A DNA stretch of 64,000 nt from Halomonas halocynthiae DSM 14573. Its GTDB lineage: Bacteria > Pseudomonadota > Gammaproteobacteria > Pseudomonadales > Halomonadaceae. This document shows positions 36,858 to 47,082 of the stretch, one piece after another. A program made the translations under genes and the position numbers. The stretch spans positions 653,309-717,308 of the forward strand of contig NZ_KE384439.1 of the NCBI RefSeq assembly GCF_000425725.1, read 5' to 3'. Each line of letters begins with the position of its first letter. The first letter of the stretch is position 1. The notes below the pieces were generated by a model. That model did not search any database. It saw only the letters and a list, made by a program, of their open reading frames with translations, and was not told the origin of the DNA.

Positions 36858-39041
36858 ATGAAAGCACAGCAGCCCAAAGAACTGAACTTACCCACACATG
36901 CCACTCAGCGATCCGCACTGGACTTCCAGCGTAGCGATGATCCTAACTGGCATTGGTTGGAAGCGCATGATACACCGCAGGTGAAGGACTTTCTGAATAC
37001 AGCCAACCAATCGTTCGATCAATGGTTCAAACCACTGAAAGGCCTGGCCGAAAACCTTTACCAAAGCCAGTTAGCGCGTCGTGAACTAGCGGCCAAAGGC
37101 CTACCCACAGCACACGACCATTTTACCCTATGGAGCGAAATTTCAGCCGAGGCTGACCACCCCGTGTGGTGGCGTCACCCCAATGACTCACCTGACCACA
37201 GTGAGTGTTTTTTTGATATTCAGGCACGCGCCAGCGAGCATGTTTTTTTCGATATTGGTGACATGGCGCTATCGCCAGACGAGAACTGGCTGGCCTGGAG
37301 CGAAGACACCCAAGGTAACGAAACGTACACAGTATGGCTCAAACACCTGCCAGATGGCGCACCCAAGCAACTGCTCAGCGACGTGGGGCCAGAGCTATGC
37401 TGGGCAGAAGATAATCGCACTCTGATCTTCACGCGATTTGATACCACCCAACGCCCAGATAGCCTATGGCGGCTACCACTTGAGCTGGAACCGCACTCGA
37501 CACGCATTGGCGAGGCCACACTAATGCTGCATGAAGACGATGGTGAGTTCTGGGTCAGTCTAGGTAAAACCCGTTCGCGCCAGTGGTTACTGCTGGAATG
37601 TGCCTCGAAGGACACCTCTGAAACCTGGCTGGTACCTGCCTCACTTCCAGAGACACCGCCGCACTGCTTTCTACCCCGCGAGACAGGAGTTGAATACGGT
37701 ATCGACCACCGTGCGGGCCACTTTTATCTCTTACACAACCGTGACGCCAGACATTTTTGCCTTGACCGCATTGACGAATCGACAGCCACACAAAGCCACA
37801 ATACTGCTAACGGGACCAGCACAGAGCGCCTGATAGCCCATCGCCAAAACACAACACTTGAGAGCATTGATGCCTTTTCCTGGGGGCTGGCGATTAGCGA
37901 ACGTGATCACGCACAAGCACAAACACGCATTCGTATTATTGACTACGACACCCACCACCAAGTGCAGCATGACCGCTACCTTCTTTTGCCAGAAACGCCC
38001 TGTAGCCAAGTAGCTGGCGACAATCCTCACTTCAACAGCCGCCATTTCAGGCTGGCAGAAGAATCTTTTACTCAACCTCCAAGCTGGTTTGAGATAAACC
38101 TGGATAACGGCCAACGCCGCTTATTACGTCGCCTCCCCGTACTCGGTGACTTACAGCCTGAGCAGCTAACATCACGCCGACTCTGGGTGCGCTCCCATGA
38201 TGGTGAGCGCATCCCCGTTTCCGTCGTCAGCCGCTCTGATCTGAGCGACCAACCGTTACCCACGCTACTTTACGGCTACGGTGCCTATGGCGACGAACTA
38301 GACCCCTGGTTCTCCATTGCGAGGCTGGAGCTGCTTAACCGCGGCGTAGCATTTGCCGTCGCCCACGTCCGTGGTGGTGGTGAATGCGGCGAACCCTGGT
38401 ATCAGTCCGGAAAGCTGGAACACAAAGCCAACAGCTTTCACGATTTCATTGCGGCGCGAAATGGCTTGGTAGATGCTGGCGTGTCATGTGCTGAGCGAGT
38501 GGTTGCCTATGGCAGTAGCGCCGGCGGGCTGCTGGTAGCCGCCAGCCTTAACATAGATGCCTCGGGCTTTTGTGGTGCCGTGCTCGATGTGCCCTTTGTT
38601 GATGTGCTGCGTACTATGCAAAATCCCGATCTGCCGCTGACTACCGCTGAGTACAGTGAGTGGGGAAACCCCGACGACCCTGATGTATGCCAGCGAATAC
38701 GCAGCTACTCGCCACTGGATAATCTACCGCCCTATCAGCCTCACCCTCAGCGGCCCTGGCCACCGGTATTGATTGAAGGTAGCTGGCATGACACGCGAGT
38801 TGCGTATTGGGAGCCAGCCAAACTCTACGCTCGGCTCTGCCAACTGGAACACTCACCCAGCGCGGCTCACCCCATTTTACTGCGCACTGATATGGATACC
38901 GGCCACAGCGGCGCATCGGGACGCTTTCAGGCTTGGCGAGACACCGCTCGCCAGGACGCGTTTATTCTATGGGCGCTTGGCTGTACTGAGCGGCAAAAGC
39001 ATGCTGAGCAGAAAACGCCACGCAGCGCACCAGCGCCGTAA
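36858..39041 (+). CDS. ptrB: Oligopeptidase B-like S9A serine peptidase
   Basis: A 727-residue prolyl oligopeptidase family enzyme. The N-terminal part is a beta-propeller (LSPDENWLAWSEDTQGNETY and similar blades) that restricts entry to short peptides. The C-terminal alpha/beta hydrolase has the nucleophile Ser in VAYGSSAGGLLVAAS, VAHVRGGGECGEPWY near the oxyanion hole and the catalytic His in DMDTGHSGASGRF. The block EYSEWGNPDDPDV points to oligopeptidase B (cuts after basic residues) rather than prolyl oligopeptidase. There is no signal peptide, so it is cytosolic. Its last 80 bp overlap the end of modC on the other strand. Confidence 0.88.
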   Translation: MKAQQPKELNLPTHATQRSALDFQRSDDPNWHWLEAHDTPQVKDFLNTANQSFDQWFKPLKGLAENLYQSQLARRELAAKGLPTAHDHFTLWSEISAEADHPVWWRHPNDSPDHSECFFDIQARASEHVFFDIGDMALSPDENWLAWSEDTQGNETYTVWLKHLPDGAPKQLLSDVGPELCWAEDNRTLIFTRFDTTQRPDSLWRLPLELEPHSTRIGEATLMLHEDDGEFWVSLGKTRSRQWLLLECASKDTSETWLVPASLPETPPHCFLPRETGVEYGIDHRAGHFYLLHNRDARHFCLDRIDESTATQSHNTANGTSTERLIAHRQNTTLESIDAFSWGLAISERDHAQAQTRIRIIDYDTHHQVQHDRYLLLPETPCSQVAGDNPHFNSRHFRLAEESFTQPPSWFEINLDNGQRRLLRRLPVLGDLQPEQLTSRRLWVRSHDGERIPVSVVSRSDLSDQPLPTLLYGYGAYGDELDPWFSIARLELLNRGVAFAVAHVRGGGECGEPWYQSGKLEHKANSFHDFIAARNGLVDAGVSCAERVVAYGSSAGGLLVAASLNIDASGFCGAVLDVPFVDVLRTMQNPDLPLTTAEYSEWGNPDDPDVCQRIRSYSPLDNLPPYQPHPQRPWPPVLIEGSWHDTRVAYWEPAKLYARLCQLEHSPSAAHPILLRTDMDTGHSGASGRFQAWRDTARQDAFILWALGCTERQKHAEQKTPRSAPAP

Positions 39042-40119
39042 CCGACTGACCTACCGTTAGCCCCAGCTCACGCCACGCTTGGCGTGTCACTCGGGCACGC
39101 AGCGCCTGATCGCCCAAGCGCAGGCGCAGCTCAACACTGGCATCAGAGTCAGATAGCAGAGTCGCCTCCTCAATAACGGCATTGAGCTGGTTACGGTAAC
39201 TCAGCCCATTCAGCACGCCGCTAACCGCCGGCTGAGTCGCCAGCGCGATATCGCGGGCAGGTATACGCAAGCGTATCGATTGACCTTGCGGCGCATCAAA
39301 TGCGGGCACACGCAATAATTGACCATCAGCCAAGACAATTTCAGTCAGTCTATCGTTGTCATCGTGGCGATGCACTTGCCCGACTAAACGGCTGGCTCCA
39401 TCAAAACCGGCTAGTGGCTCGCTCAGGTCGAAGCGCAGCAACATCTCATCCAAACTGCCAGACGCCAGCACCTTACCCGCGTCCATCAGCACCAGTGCAT
39501 CGGCAACGTCAACAATCTCCTCTGGTGCATGGCTAACAAATACAATCGGCACGCCAACCTCAACACTCAGGCGGCGGATATAACGCAATAATTCTGTTTT
39601 GCGTGCGGCATCCAAACCGCTAAGCGGCTCATCCATCAATAACAAGGCTGGGTCACTGAGCAAGGCACGACCAATGGCCACTCGACGGGCTTCGCCGCCC
39701 GACAAAGTCGCCGGATAACGCCCCAGCAGCTGACGAATACCCAGCAGCTCAACAATCGCACCGAAGCGCCTCGCCATATGTTTCGGCATGCCATAACGCA
39801 AGTTGCCGGCCACTCGGTAATGGGGAAACAGCCGCGGCTCCTGAAACACCACGCCCAAGCGCCGACGGTGCGGTGGCAAACAACGCCCTTGCTCAGTATC
39901 AGCAAGCACGGTCTGCCCCAACGCAATACGCCCTTTCTGCAGACGATCCAACCCTGCAACTAGCCTCAGCAAACTGGTTTTTCCGCAACCCGAACTACCA
40001 AATAGCGCCGTCACACCACGCATTGGTAAACTGAGCTGAGCCGCCAACTGAAAACGCCCCTGGTGCTGCATAATGTCGATAGTTAAACGCTGCTTATCCG
40101 GCATTGGCTGTTCCGCCAT
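38962..40119 (-). CDS. modC: Molybdate ABC transporter, ATP-binding protein ModC
   Basis: ModC hydrolyses ATP for molybdate uptake through ModB. The 385 residues include Walker A GSSGCGKTS, signature LSGGEARRVAIGRALLSDPA, Walker B LLLMDEPLSG and switch VFVSHAPEEIVDVAD. A C-terminal TOBE/Mop region (RNQLNAVIEEATLLSDSDAS) probably binds molybdate for regulation. ATG 40119 follows a GGAGGAG ribosome binding site and overlaps the modB end by 26 bp. The gene is longer at its 3' end than the neighbouring strand allows: it shares 80 bp with the oligopeptidase gene in convergent orientation. Confidence 0.95.
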   Translation of the reverse strand: MAEQPMPDKQRLTIDIMQHQGRFQLAAQLSLPMRGVTALFGSSGCGKTSLLRLVAGLDRLQKGRIALGQTVLADTEQGRCLPPHRRRLGVVFQEPRLFPHYRVAGNLRYGMPKHMARRFGAIVELLGIRQLLGRYPATLSGGEARRVAIGRALLSDPALLLMDEPLSGLDAARKTELLRYIRRLSVEVGVPIVFVSHAPEEIVDVADALVLMDAGKVLASGSLDEMLLRFDLSEPLAGFDGASRLVGQVHRHDDNDRLTEIVLADGQLLRVPAFDAPQGQSIRLRIPARDIALATQPAVSGVLNGLSYRNQLNAVIEEATLLSDSDASVELRLRLGDQALRARVTRQAWRELGLTVGQSVTALVRCVAFSAQHAFAAQYSQAPIE

Positions 40120-40825
40120 GCGTCTCTCCTCCGTCTCGCCCTTGCAGCCGCAGACGCGCACGGCGAGCTAACCACTCTGACGTCACCAACGACACCATGG
40201 CAATAATAATAGCCAGCACACACAGCCGAGCCGCGGCGGCCTCACCGCCTGGCGTTTGTATCAAGGAATACAGCGCCAACGGCAAGGTGCGTGTTTCGCC
40301 AGGGATATTAGACGCAAAGGTGATTGTGGCCCCGAACTCGGAAAGCGCTCGGGCAAAAGCCAATACCGTGCCCGTCAATAGCCCCGGCAGCGCCAGCGGT
40401 AGTGTGACGGTAAATAGCACTCGCAGCCGCCCTGCACCCAGTGTCGCAGCAGCCGCTTCAAGCTCAGGGTCTACCGCCTCGAGCGATAAGCGAACAGCGC
40501 GCACCAAGAGCGGAAACGCCATTACGCCACCGGCCACAGCGGCGCCTTGCCAAGTAAAGGGCAAGCGAATACCAAGGTGTTGGTGCATCCAACTCCCCAG
40601 CACACCTTGAGTTCCCAGCCCCACCAGTAACAAGTAACCCACGACCACCGGCGGCAGCACCAGCGGTAGGTGTAACACCCCATCCAGCAGGGCTTTACCG
40701 CGAAACTCCCGACGCGCCATCAACCAGGCAAGGGCAATGCCTGGCACCAATATCCAGCCTACCGCCACGCCAGCAATTTTCAGGCTGATCAAAATGGCAT
40801 CAAATTCAGCTTGGCTAAGCTGCAT
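40094..40825 (-). CDS. modB: Molybdate ABC transporter, permease ModB
   Basis: A 243-residue inner-membrane permease with five to six hydrophobic segments. The ATPase-docking loop reads LEAAAATLGAGRLRVLFTVT, and LPLVLPPVVVGYLLLVGLG and ALSEFGATITFASNIPGETR are ModB hallmarks. I place the start at ATG 40825, where MQLSQAEFDAILISLKIAG aligns with the E. coli ModB N-terminus, 10 bp after the modA stop. In-frame ATGs at 40846 and 40852 would overlap modA. It is the middle gene of modABC. Confidence 0.93.
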   Translation of the reverse strand: MQLSQAEFDAILISLKIAGVAVGWILVPGIALAWLMARREFRGKALLDGVLHLPLVLPPVVVGYLLLVGLGTQGVLGSWMHQHLGIRLPFTWQGAAVAGGVMAFPLLVRAVRLSLEAVDPELEAAAATLGAGRLRVLFTVTLPLALPGLLTGTVLAFARALSEFGATITFASNIPGETRTLPLALYSLIQTPGGEAAAARLCVLAIIIAMVSLVTSEWLARRARLRLQGRDGGETHGGTANAG

Positions 40826-40835
40826 CACGCCCCAG

Positions 40836-41639
40836 TCAGAGATCATCGGCATCAGCAGCACTGAAACCGTGGCGCTCAAACACCTCTCGTGCTTGCGCGC
40901 CACCCAGCCACTCTCGTAATGCCTGAGCTTCAGCGCTTGGCGACATTTCAACGCCGTCGCTGATCAACGCAATCAGGTAAGTAACTGGGGTATGGCTGTA
41001 TTGAGGGAAAACACCTAGCTCTTTGACCTTATCACTGGCTTGCCCATCGGTGCGATACACTGCGCCCAGCGGGACTTCGCCGCGCTCTACCAACGCCAGC
41101 GCCGCGCGCACGTTATCAGCACGGGCCAAGCGTGGTGCCAGCGCCTCCCACTCACCCAACGACTCAAGCGCTTCCTTGGTATAAAGTCCCGCTGGCACAT
41201 GGTCAGGATCGCCAACCGCCATCCGTTCACCGTCAGCTAATGCGTCAATTAACGCACCGTCCTCGCCAGGCTGCAGCGCGTCAATCGGGCTACCCAAAGG
41301 AGCGACCAGCACCAGCCGGTTATTAAGCAAGTCTTTGCGCTCACTGAGCGCTACACCTTCCTCATCCAGCCAGTCCATCCAACGCGTGTTAGCCGATAAG
41401 TAGATATCGGCCGGCGCCCCATTAGCAATCTGGCGCGCCAGCGTCGAAGAAGACGCATAAACAGAGACCACGTCCACATCGGTAGTTTCACGATAAAGCG
41501 CCACGGCCTCATCAACAGCATTGGTTAGCGATGCGGCTGCCAAAAGATGTACACGCTCGCCTGCCTGAACACTAGCGTTCAAAACTATCGCAATACCACC
41601 AGTAGCCAAGGCAAACCATTGACCTTTAGAAAGCGGCAT
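40836..41639 (-). CDS. modA: Periplasmic molybdate-binding protein ModA
   Basis: A 267-residue binding protein with a signal peptide (cleavage near VQA-G) and the ModA core: VHLLAAASLTNAVDEAV, VVSVYASSSTLARQIANGAP and ADIYLSANTRWMDWLDEEGV. The Ser residues after AAAS and YASS bind the oxyanion. GGAG lies 7 bp before ATG 41639, and a ModE-like operator sits 15 bp further upstream. Molybdate serves nitrate reductase and other molybdenum enzymes, none of which is in this window. Confidence 0.94.
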   Translation of the reverse strand: MPLSKGQWFALATGGIAIVLNASVQAGERVHLLAAASLTNAVDEAVALYRETTDVDVVSVYASSSTLARQIANGAPADIYLSANTRWMDWLDEEGVALSERKDLLNNRLVLVAPLGSPIDALQPGEDGALIDALADGERMAVGDPDHVPAGLYTKEALESLGEWEALAPRLARADNVRAALALVERGEVPLGAVYRTDGQASDKVKELGVFPQYSHTPVTYLIALISDGVEMSPSAEAQALREWLGGAQAREVFERHGFSAADADDL

Positions 41640-41653
41640 AAAACGTCTCCGAA

Positions 41654-41680
41654 AGCGTTATATAAAAATAAAATAGCGAT
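41654..41680 (-). promoter_or_regulatory. ModE-like operator upstream of modA
   Basis: The minus strand reads ATCGCTAT, an AT-rich spacer, then TATATAACGCT, an imperfect palindrome 15 bp before the modA start. It resembles the ModE recognition pattern (ATCGNTATATA, 6 bp, TATATAACGAT) with a spacer about 1 bp shorter. ModE with molybdate represses modABC in enteric bacteria. No modE gene is visible here. Confidence 0.6.
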
Positions 41681-41854
41681 AGGACTATAGCCCGCTCTAA
41701 GACCTCGGGCAAATGTGCACTGGGTGTTCTAGATGATGCGCAACGTGCCCCTTGGAAATGAAAAATGGCTGGCGAGCACAAACCAGCAACGAAGAGCCGA
41801 CTAACAAGCGTCAGCTCAATCGCACAATGAAAGGAAGGAAGGAAGGAAAGAGGA

Positions 41855-42301
41855 TTAGCCGTCTACCGGCAGAACCGCGATGATATGATTTTCAAGCTCA
41901 CTATCAGGCACCAAACGGCCCGAAATGGCAAAATTTCGCACGCTAATCCCCTTACGATGCACTCGCTCAGGATCACCACACAGCAACGGATGCCAGCCGG
42001 CCAGCTTGCGCCCTTCAGCCATTCGCCGATACGCACAGGAGTGTGGCAACCAGCGATACTCATAGGCACGCTCAGGCGTCAGCTGGCGGCAGTCGGGCAC
42101 CCGCATTAAGCGGTTAGCGTAATCGCTACAGCGACAGGTTTGAACATCAAGCAGCTCACAGGCCACATCTAGAATAGCCAGATCACCGTCGTCATCTTCC
42201 AGCTTCATCAGACAACACTGGCCACAGCCATCGCACAAGGCTTCCCACTCGTCCTGAGTTAACTCGTCAAGCGTGTAACGTTCCCAAAAACGTTCGCGCA
42301 T
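41855..42301 (-). CDS. ycgN: YcgN family cysteine cluster protein
   Basis: A 148-residue protein of the YkgJ/YcgN cysteine-cluster family. The N-terminal cluster CDGCGQCC (residues near 23-30), the pair TCRCSDY and the later RWLPHSCAYRRMAEG and HPLLCGDPERVHRKG are diagnostic. The Cys arrangement is thought to bind metal or an Fe-S cluster, and the biological role is unknown. Its first base overlaps the last base of ycgL, and the two genes are also neighbours in many gammaproteobacteria. Confidence 0.93.
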   Translation of the reverse strand: MRERFWERYTLDELTQDEWEALCDGCGQCCLMKLEDDDGDLAILDVACELLDVQTCRCSDYANRLMRVPDCRQLTPERAYEYRWLPHSCAYRRMAEGRKLAGWHPLLCGDPERVHRKGISVRNFAISGRLVPDSELENHIIAVLPVDG

Positions 42302-42603
42302 CAGTAACGTGCCTCTGTGGGGGCGCGGTACAGATCTAGCAGATAATCTTCTTTAGCTGGCGGCATCTGAAAGTAATAACCCTGCTCACGAATGGCGACC
42401 ATTACATCGGCAGCGCTAACCCGCGCCAGTTTTTTATCGTCACTCAAAATCAACGTCATCGCTGATAACGGCTTACCAAACCGCTCAAGCAGCGGCTCAG
42501 GAACATCCGCTAAGCCATTTTGCTTGTCAACATACAGATACATCTCTTCTTTGTGTGAGCTGCGAAACACCTCACATAGTATCTTGCCTTGCATGGTTGT
42601 CAT
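42301..42603 (-). CDS. ycgL: YcgL domain protein
   Basis: A 100-residue protein matching the YcgL family throughout (KILCEVFRSSHKEEMYLYVD, PEPLLERFGKPLSAMTLIL). It is a small alpha/beta protein without known activity. The start codon overlaps the rnd stop by 4 bp, and an in-frame ATG at 42594 (MQGKILCEVF) is an alternative start. Tight packing rnd-ycgL-ycgN implies co-translation. Confidence 0.93.
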   Translation of the reverse strand: MTTMQGKILCEVFRSSHKEEMYLYVDKQNGLADVPEPLLERFGKPLSAMTLILSDDKKLARVSAADVMVAIREQGYYFQMPPAKEDYLLDLYRAPTEARY

Positions 42604-43736
42604 GATGCGCTAGCCACCTCATTCAGGATATCGGCCAGCGCTTTTGACAATCGCTCGCCACGCCAGCCACTAGGTAACGGTAAACTTTCGCCACGTAGCG
42701 ATGCCGACGTGAGCGCCTCCAGTTCGCGGCGGTTAAGCAGCATTTCGGGCGCAATACCCAACTGCTGAGCCTCAGCATTAACCACCGACTTCATGGCTTT
42801 CATTCGCTTTTTAAAGGCTGGGTCCATAGGCGACAGCGGTGGCACGGGCAACTCAGACTCTGCAACCTCACGGGCCTGTTGCACCAGCGCCAGCAGCGTA
42901 TCGCCCTCACGTTTGACCAGCGGCGGCTTAACCCCCTCAACCTGCGCTAACGCAGCACGGTTGGTGGGCATGCGTTCAGCGATGGCGTATAGCACCTTGT
43001 CGTGAATTAACCATCCGCGCGGTAAATCCCGCCGCCTGACTTCGCCTTCACGCCACAAGGTGAGGCGACGATAGGCGTCTACCTGGCGCGCCGACAACCG
43101 CCACAATTGGCGCTGACGAAGATACCACTGGCCATCTGCCGCAGTGCTTCGAACCGCTTGTGCAGATAACTGCTGACAGTGTTCTTCAAGCCAGCCCAGC
43201 CGCCCCAACTGTTTCAATTTTTCTTGCTGCTTCGTCCATACATCCAGCAAGTACACAACATCCAGCGCAGCGTAGGTAAGCTGAGTGCTGCTCAATGGCC
43301 GCTCCAGCCAATTAGAGCGCGTTTCATCCTTGGGTAGCGTTTCTCCAAGCCACAACTCAACCAACTTCTGGTACCCCATGGATGGCACCTCTCCAAGCAG
43401 GGCTTGGGCGATCTGAGTGTCCACTAAAGGCGTGATGGCAACGCCAGCCCAGTTAGCAAACACTTCGAGATCTTCACTGGAGGCATGCAACAGCTTAAGC
43501 TGCGCCGAATGATTCAGTAGCTGGCGAAACGCATCCGTACACGCCACCTTGGTCGGGTCAACCAGATACGCAGCACCACCCGCACAGAACTGAATCAGCG
43601 CTGGTACAGGGTGAAAAGTCCGCTCACGAAAAAACTCCGTATCCAGCGCAATCACCGACGCGCCAGACACAGCGTCACAAGCGGTATCCAAAGCGTCCGG
43701 TGTATCAATCCAGCAAATCTCAGGGGTAACTAGCAT
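42600..43736 (-). CDS. rnd: Ribonuclease D
   Basis: RNase D trims the 3' ends of tRNA precursors. The 378-residue enzyme begins with the DEDDy exonuclease domain. Its first metal-binding motif is IALDTEFFRERTFHPV (Asp and Glu), the second lies around DLEVFANW, and the third is in LTYAALDVVYLLDVW (Tyr type). An HRDC domain follows (RRDLPRGWLIHDKVLYAIAE), plus a helical C-terminus. It heads the rnd-ycgL-ycgN operon, 30 bp downstream of the recR stop on the same strand. Confidence 0.95.
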   Translation of the reverse strand: MLVTPEICWIDTPDALDTACDAVSGASVIALDTEFFRERTFHPVPALIQFCAGGAAYLVDPTKVACTDAFRQLLNHSAQLKLLHASSEDLEVFANWAGVAITPLVDTQIAQALLGEVPSMGYQKLVELWLGETLPKDETRSNWLERPLSSTQLTYAALDVVYLLDVWTKQQEKLKQLGRLGWLEEHCQQLSAQAVRSTAADGQWYLRQRQLWRLSARQVDAYRRLTLWREGEVRRRDLPRGWLIHDKVLYAIAERMPTNRAALAQVEGVKPPLVKREGDTLLALVQQAREVAESELPVPPLSPMDPAFKKRMKAMKSVVNAEAQQLGIAPEMLLNRRELEALTSASLRGESLPLPSGWRGERLSKALADILNEVASAS

Positions 43737-43766
43737 GAAGGTTCCGACAGATTAATGCGGCAGCCG

Positions 43767-44369
43767 CTAGCCGTTGAATGGCAAACGACCATTGAAGGCG
43801 CGACTCAACGTCCCACCATCGACATATTCAAGCTCACCGCCCATGGGTACGCCATAGGCCAACCGCGACAACTTGATTTCACTGGACGCCAGCAACATGG
43901 CAATGTAATGCGCCGTGGCTTCACCCTCAACCGTCGGGTTGGTGGCCAACACCACTTCGTCAATGTTGCCCTTGGCGATGTAGGCTTCCAGCTGATCGAT
44001 GCCTACGTCTTCAGGCCCGATGCCATCCAACGGAGACAGGTGCCCATGCAGCACAAAATAACGGCCATGAAAGCCCCCCGCCTCTTCAATCGCCAACTGA
44101 TCCGCCGGCGATTCCACGACGCACAGCAGGCGATCATCTCGGCGCGGGTCAGCGCACAGCCGACACAGCTCGTCTTCCGTTAACGTACGACAGCGCTGGC
44201 AGTAGCCGACCTGCTCCAGCGCGAGCCCTAGCACTTCCGTCAGCCGCTGCCCGCCTCGGCGCTCGCGTTCCAACAGGTGCAGCGCCATACGTTGCGCTGT
44301 TTTAGGCCCAACGCCAGGCAAAATACGCAGTGAATCGATCAGGCGATCCACCAACGGGGAAAAACTCAT
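43767..44369 (-). CDS. recR: Recombination protein RecR
   Basis: RecR works with RecF and RecO to load RecA at gaps. The 200-residue length is exact for the family. It has the N-terminal helix-hairpin-helix ([19 protein letters not shown]), the four-Cys zinc finger [16 protein letters not shown] and a TOPRIM domain ([34 protein letters not shown]). It lies after ybaB and dnaX in the conserved dnaX-ybaB-recR order. Confidence 0.97.
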   Translation of the reverse strand: MSFSPLVDRLIDSLRILPGVGPKTAQRMALHLLERERRGGQRLTEVLGLALEQVGYCQRCRTLTEDELCRLCADPRRDDRLLCVVESPADQLAIEEAGGFHGRYFVLHGHLSPLDGIGPEDVGIDQLEAYIAKGNIDEVVLATNPTVEGEATAHYIAMLLASSEIKLSRLAYGVPMGGELEYVDGGTLSRAFNGRLPFNG

Positions 44370-44377
44370 CGCACAGA

Positions 44378-44413
44378 CCTATTCAGCGGCCTACTCAACG
44401 GCCTATTCAATGA
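44378..44413 (-). repeat. Three 12-bp imperfect tandem repeats between ybaB and recR
   Basis: CCTATTCAGCGG, CCTACTCAACGG and CCTATTCAATGA follow one another with one to four differences. They fill half of the 73-bp gap just before the recR start and so lie in its leader. Confidence 0.5.
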
Positions 44414-44442
44414 ACTAAACGCCATACCAGCTCGCAGCTCGT

Positions 44443-44769
44443 TCAGAACGGCATCTTAAAGCCAGGGGGCAGATTCAGACCCGAGGTGGCTTGTTCCATT
44501 TGCTGGCGCGAGTTCTGCTCAACCTTGCGCACGGCATCATTAACGGCTGCTGCCAGCAGGTCTTCAAGCAGCTCTTTGTCTTCTTCCATAACGCTTGAGT
44601 CAATGGACACGTCAATGACATCATGACGACCGTTCATGGTGATTTTAACCATGCCAGCCCCCGCCTCGCCCAACACTTCGGCCTTGGCAATTTCTTCCTG
44701 GGCCTTCTGCATTTTTTCCTGCATTTCCTGGGCTTGCTTCATCATGTTACCCATTCCACCCTTGAGCAT
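44443..44769 (-). CDS. ybaB: YbaB/EbfC family nucleoid-associated protein
   Basis: A 108-residue DNA-binding protein that forms a dimer and coats DNA. Helical start [20 protein letters not shown], beta core [19 protein letters not shown] and the Asn/Pro-rich tail [12 protein letters not shown] are all typical. ATG 44769 is chosen since GAGGA stands 7 bp upstream. An in-frame extension of 27 residues to 44850 looks unlike the family. It is between dnaX and recR, as in most gammaproteobacteria. Confidence 0.95.
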   Translation of the reverse strand: MLKGGMGNMMKQAQEMQEKMQKAQEEIAKAEVLGEAGAGMVKITMNGRHDVIDVSIDSSVMEEDKELLEDLLAAAVNDAVRKVEQNSRQQMEQATSGLNLPPGFKMPF

Positions 44770-44850
44770 GGCACTATCCTCGTCAGTAAGTCGTATCGTT
44801 TTTTGAAGCGTTTTTAAGTGAGCGACGCTCGTGCCAACAGACACGTCCAA

Positions 44851-46836
<1,986 letters not shown>

Positions 46837-47082
46837 GTGGCACAGAATCCTTGCAGCTGGGTCGGTAGCAAGCCGGAGGTAGAGAAGCCATCCGGCATAC
46901 TGCCGGTTCAATAACGCTTTTTGTTATTCTACCGACTGGCACGCAAGGCGCAAAGACAAAGCCATTGATCAGACCACTGACAGATCCACTATAACTGGAT
47001 ACCCGTACAGATAAGTGGGTATCATTAATACGCACCCACAGCCTAACGCCACCCTTAAACAGAACCTGCCGGACACTGCGTC

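Noticed and set aside
41833..41848. Four GGAA units directly after the ycgN stop
   Set aside because: Only four units of four bases; too short to infer slippage or function.
46837..47082. Search for the 4.5S signal recognition RNA upstream of dnaX, as in Pseudomonas
   Set aside because: The conserved core GGTCAGGTCCGGAAGGAAGC is absent on both strands. Only a short CCGGCA-GTA-TGCCGG stem is present.
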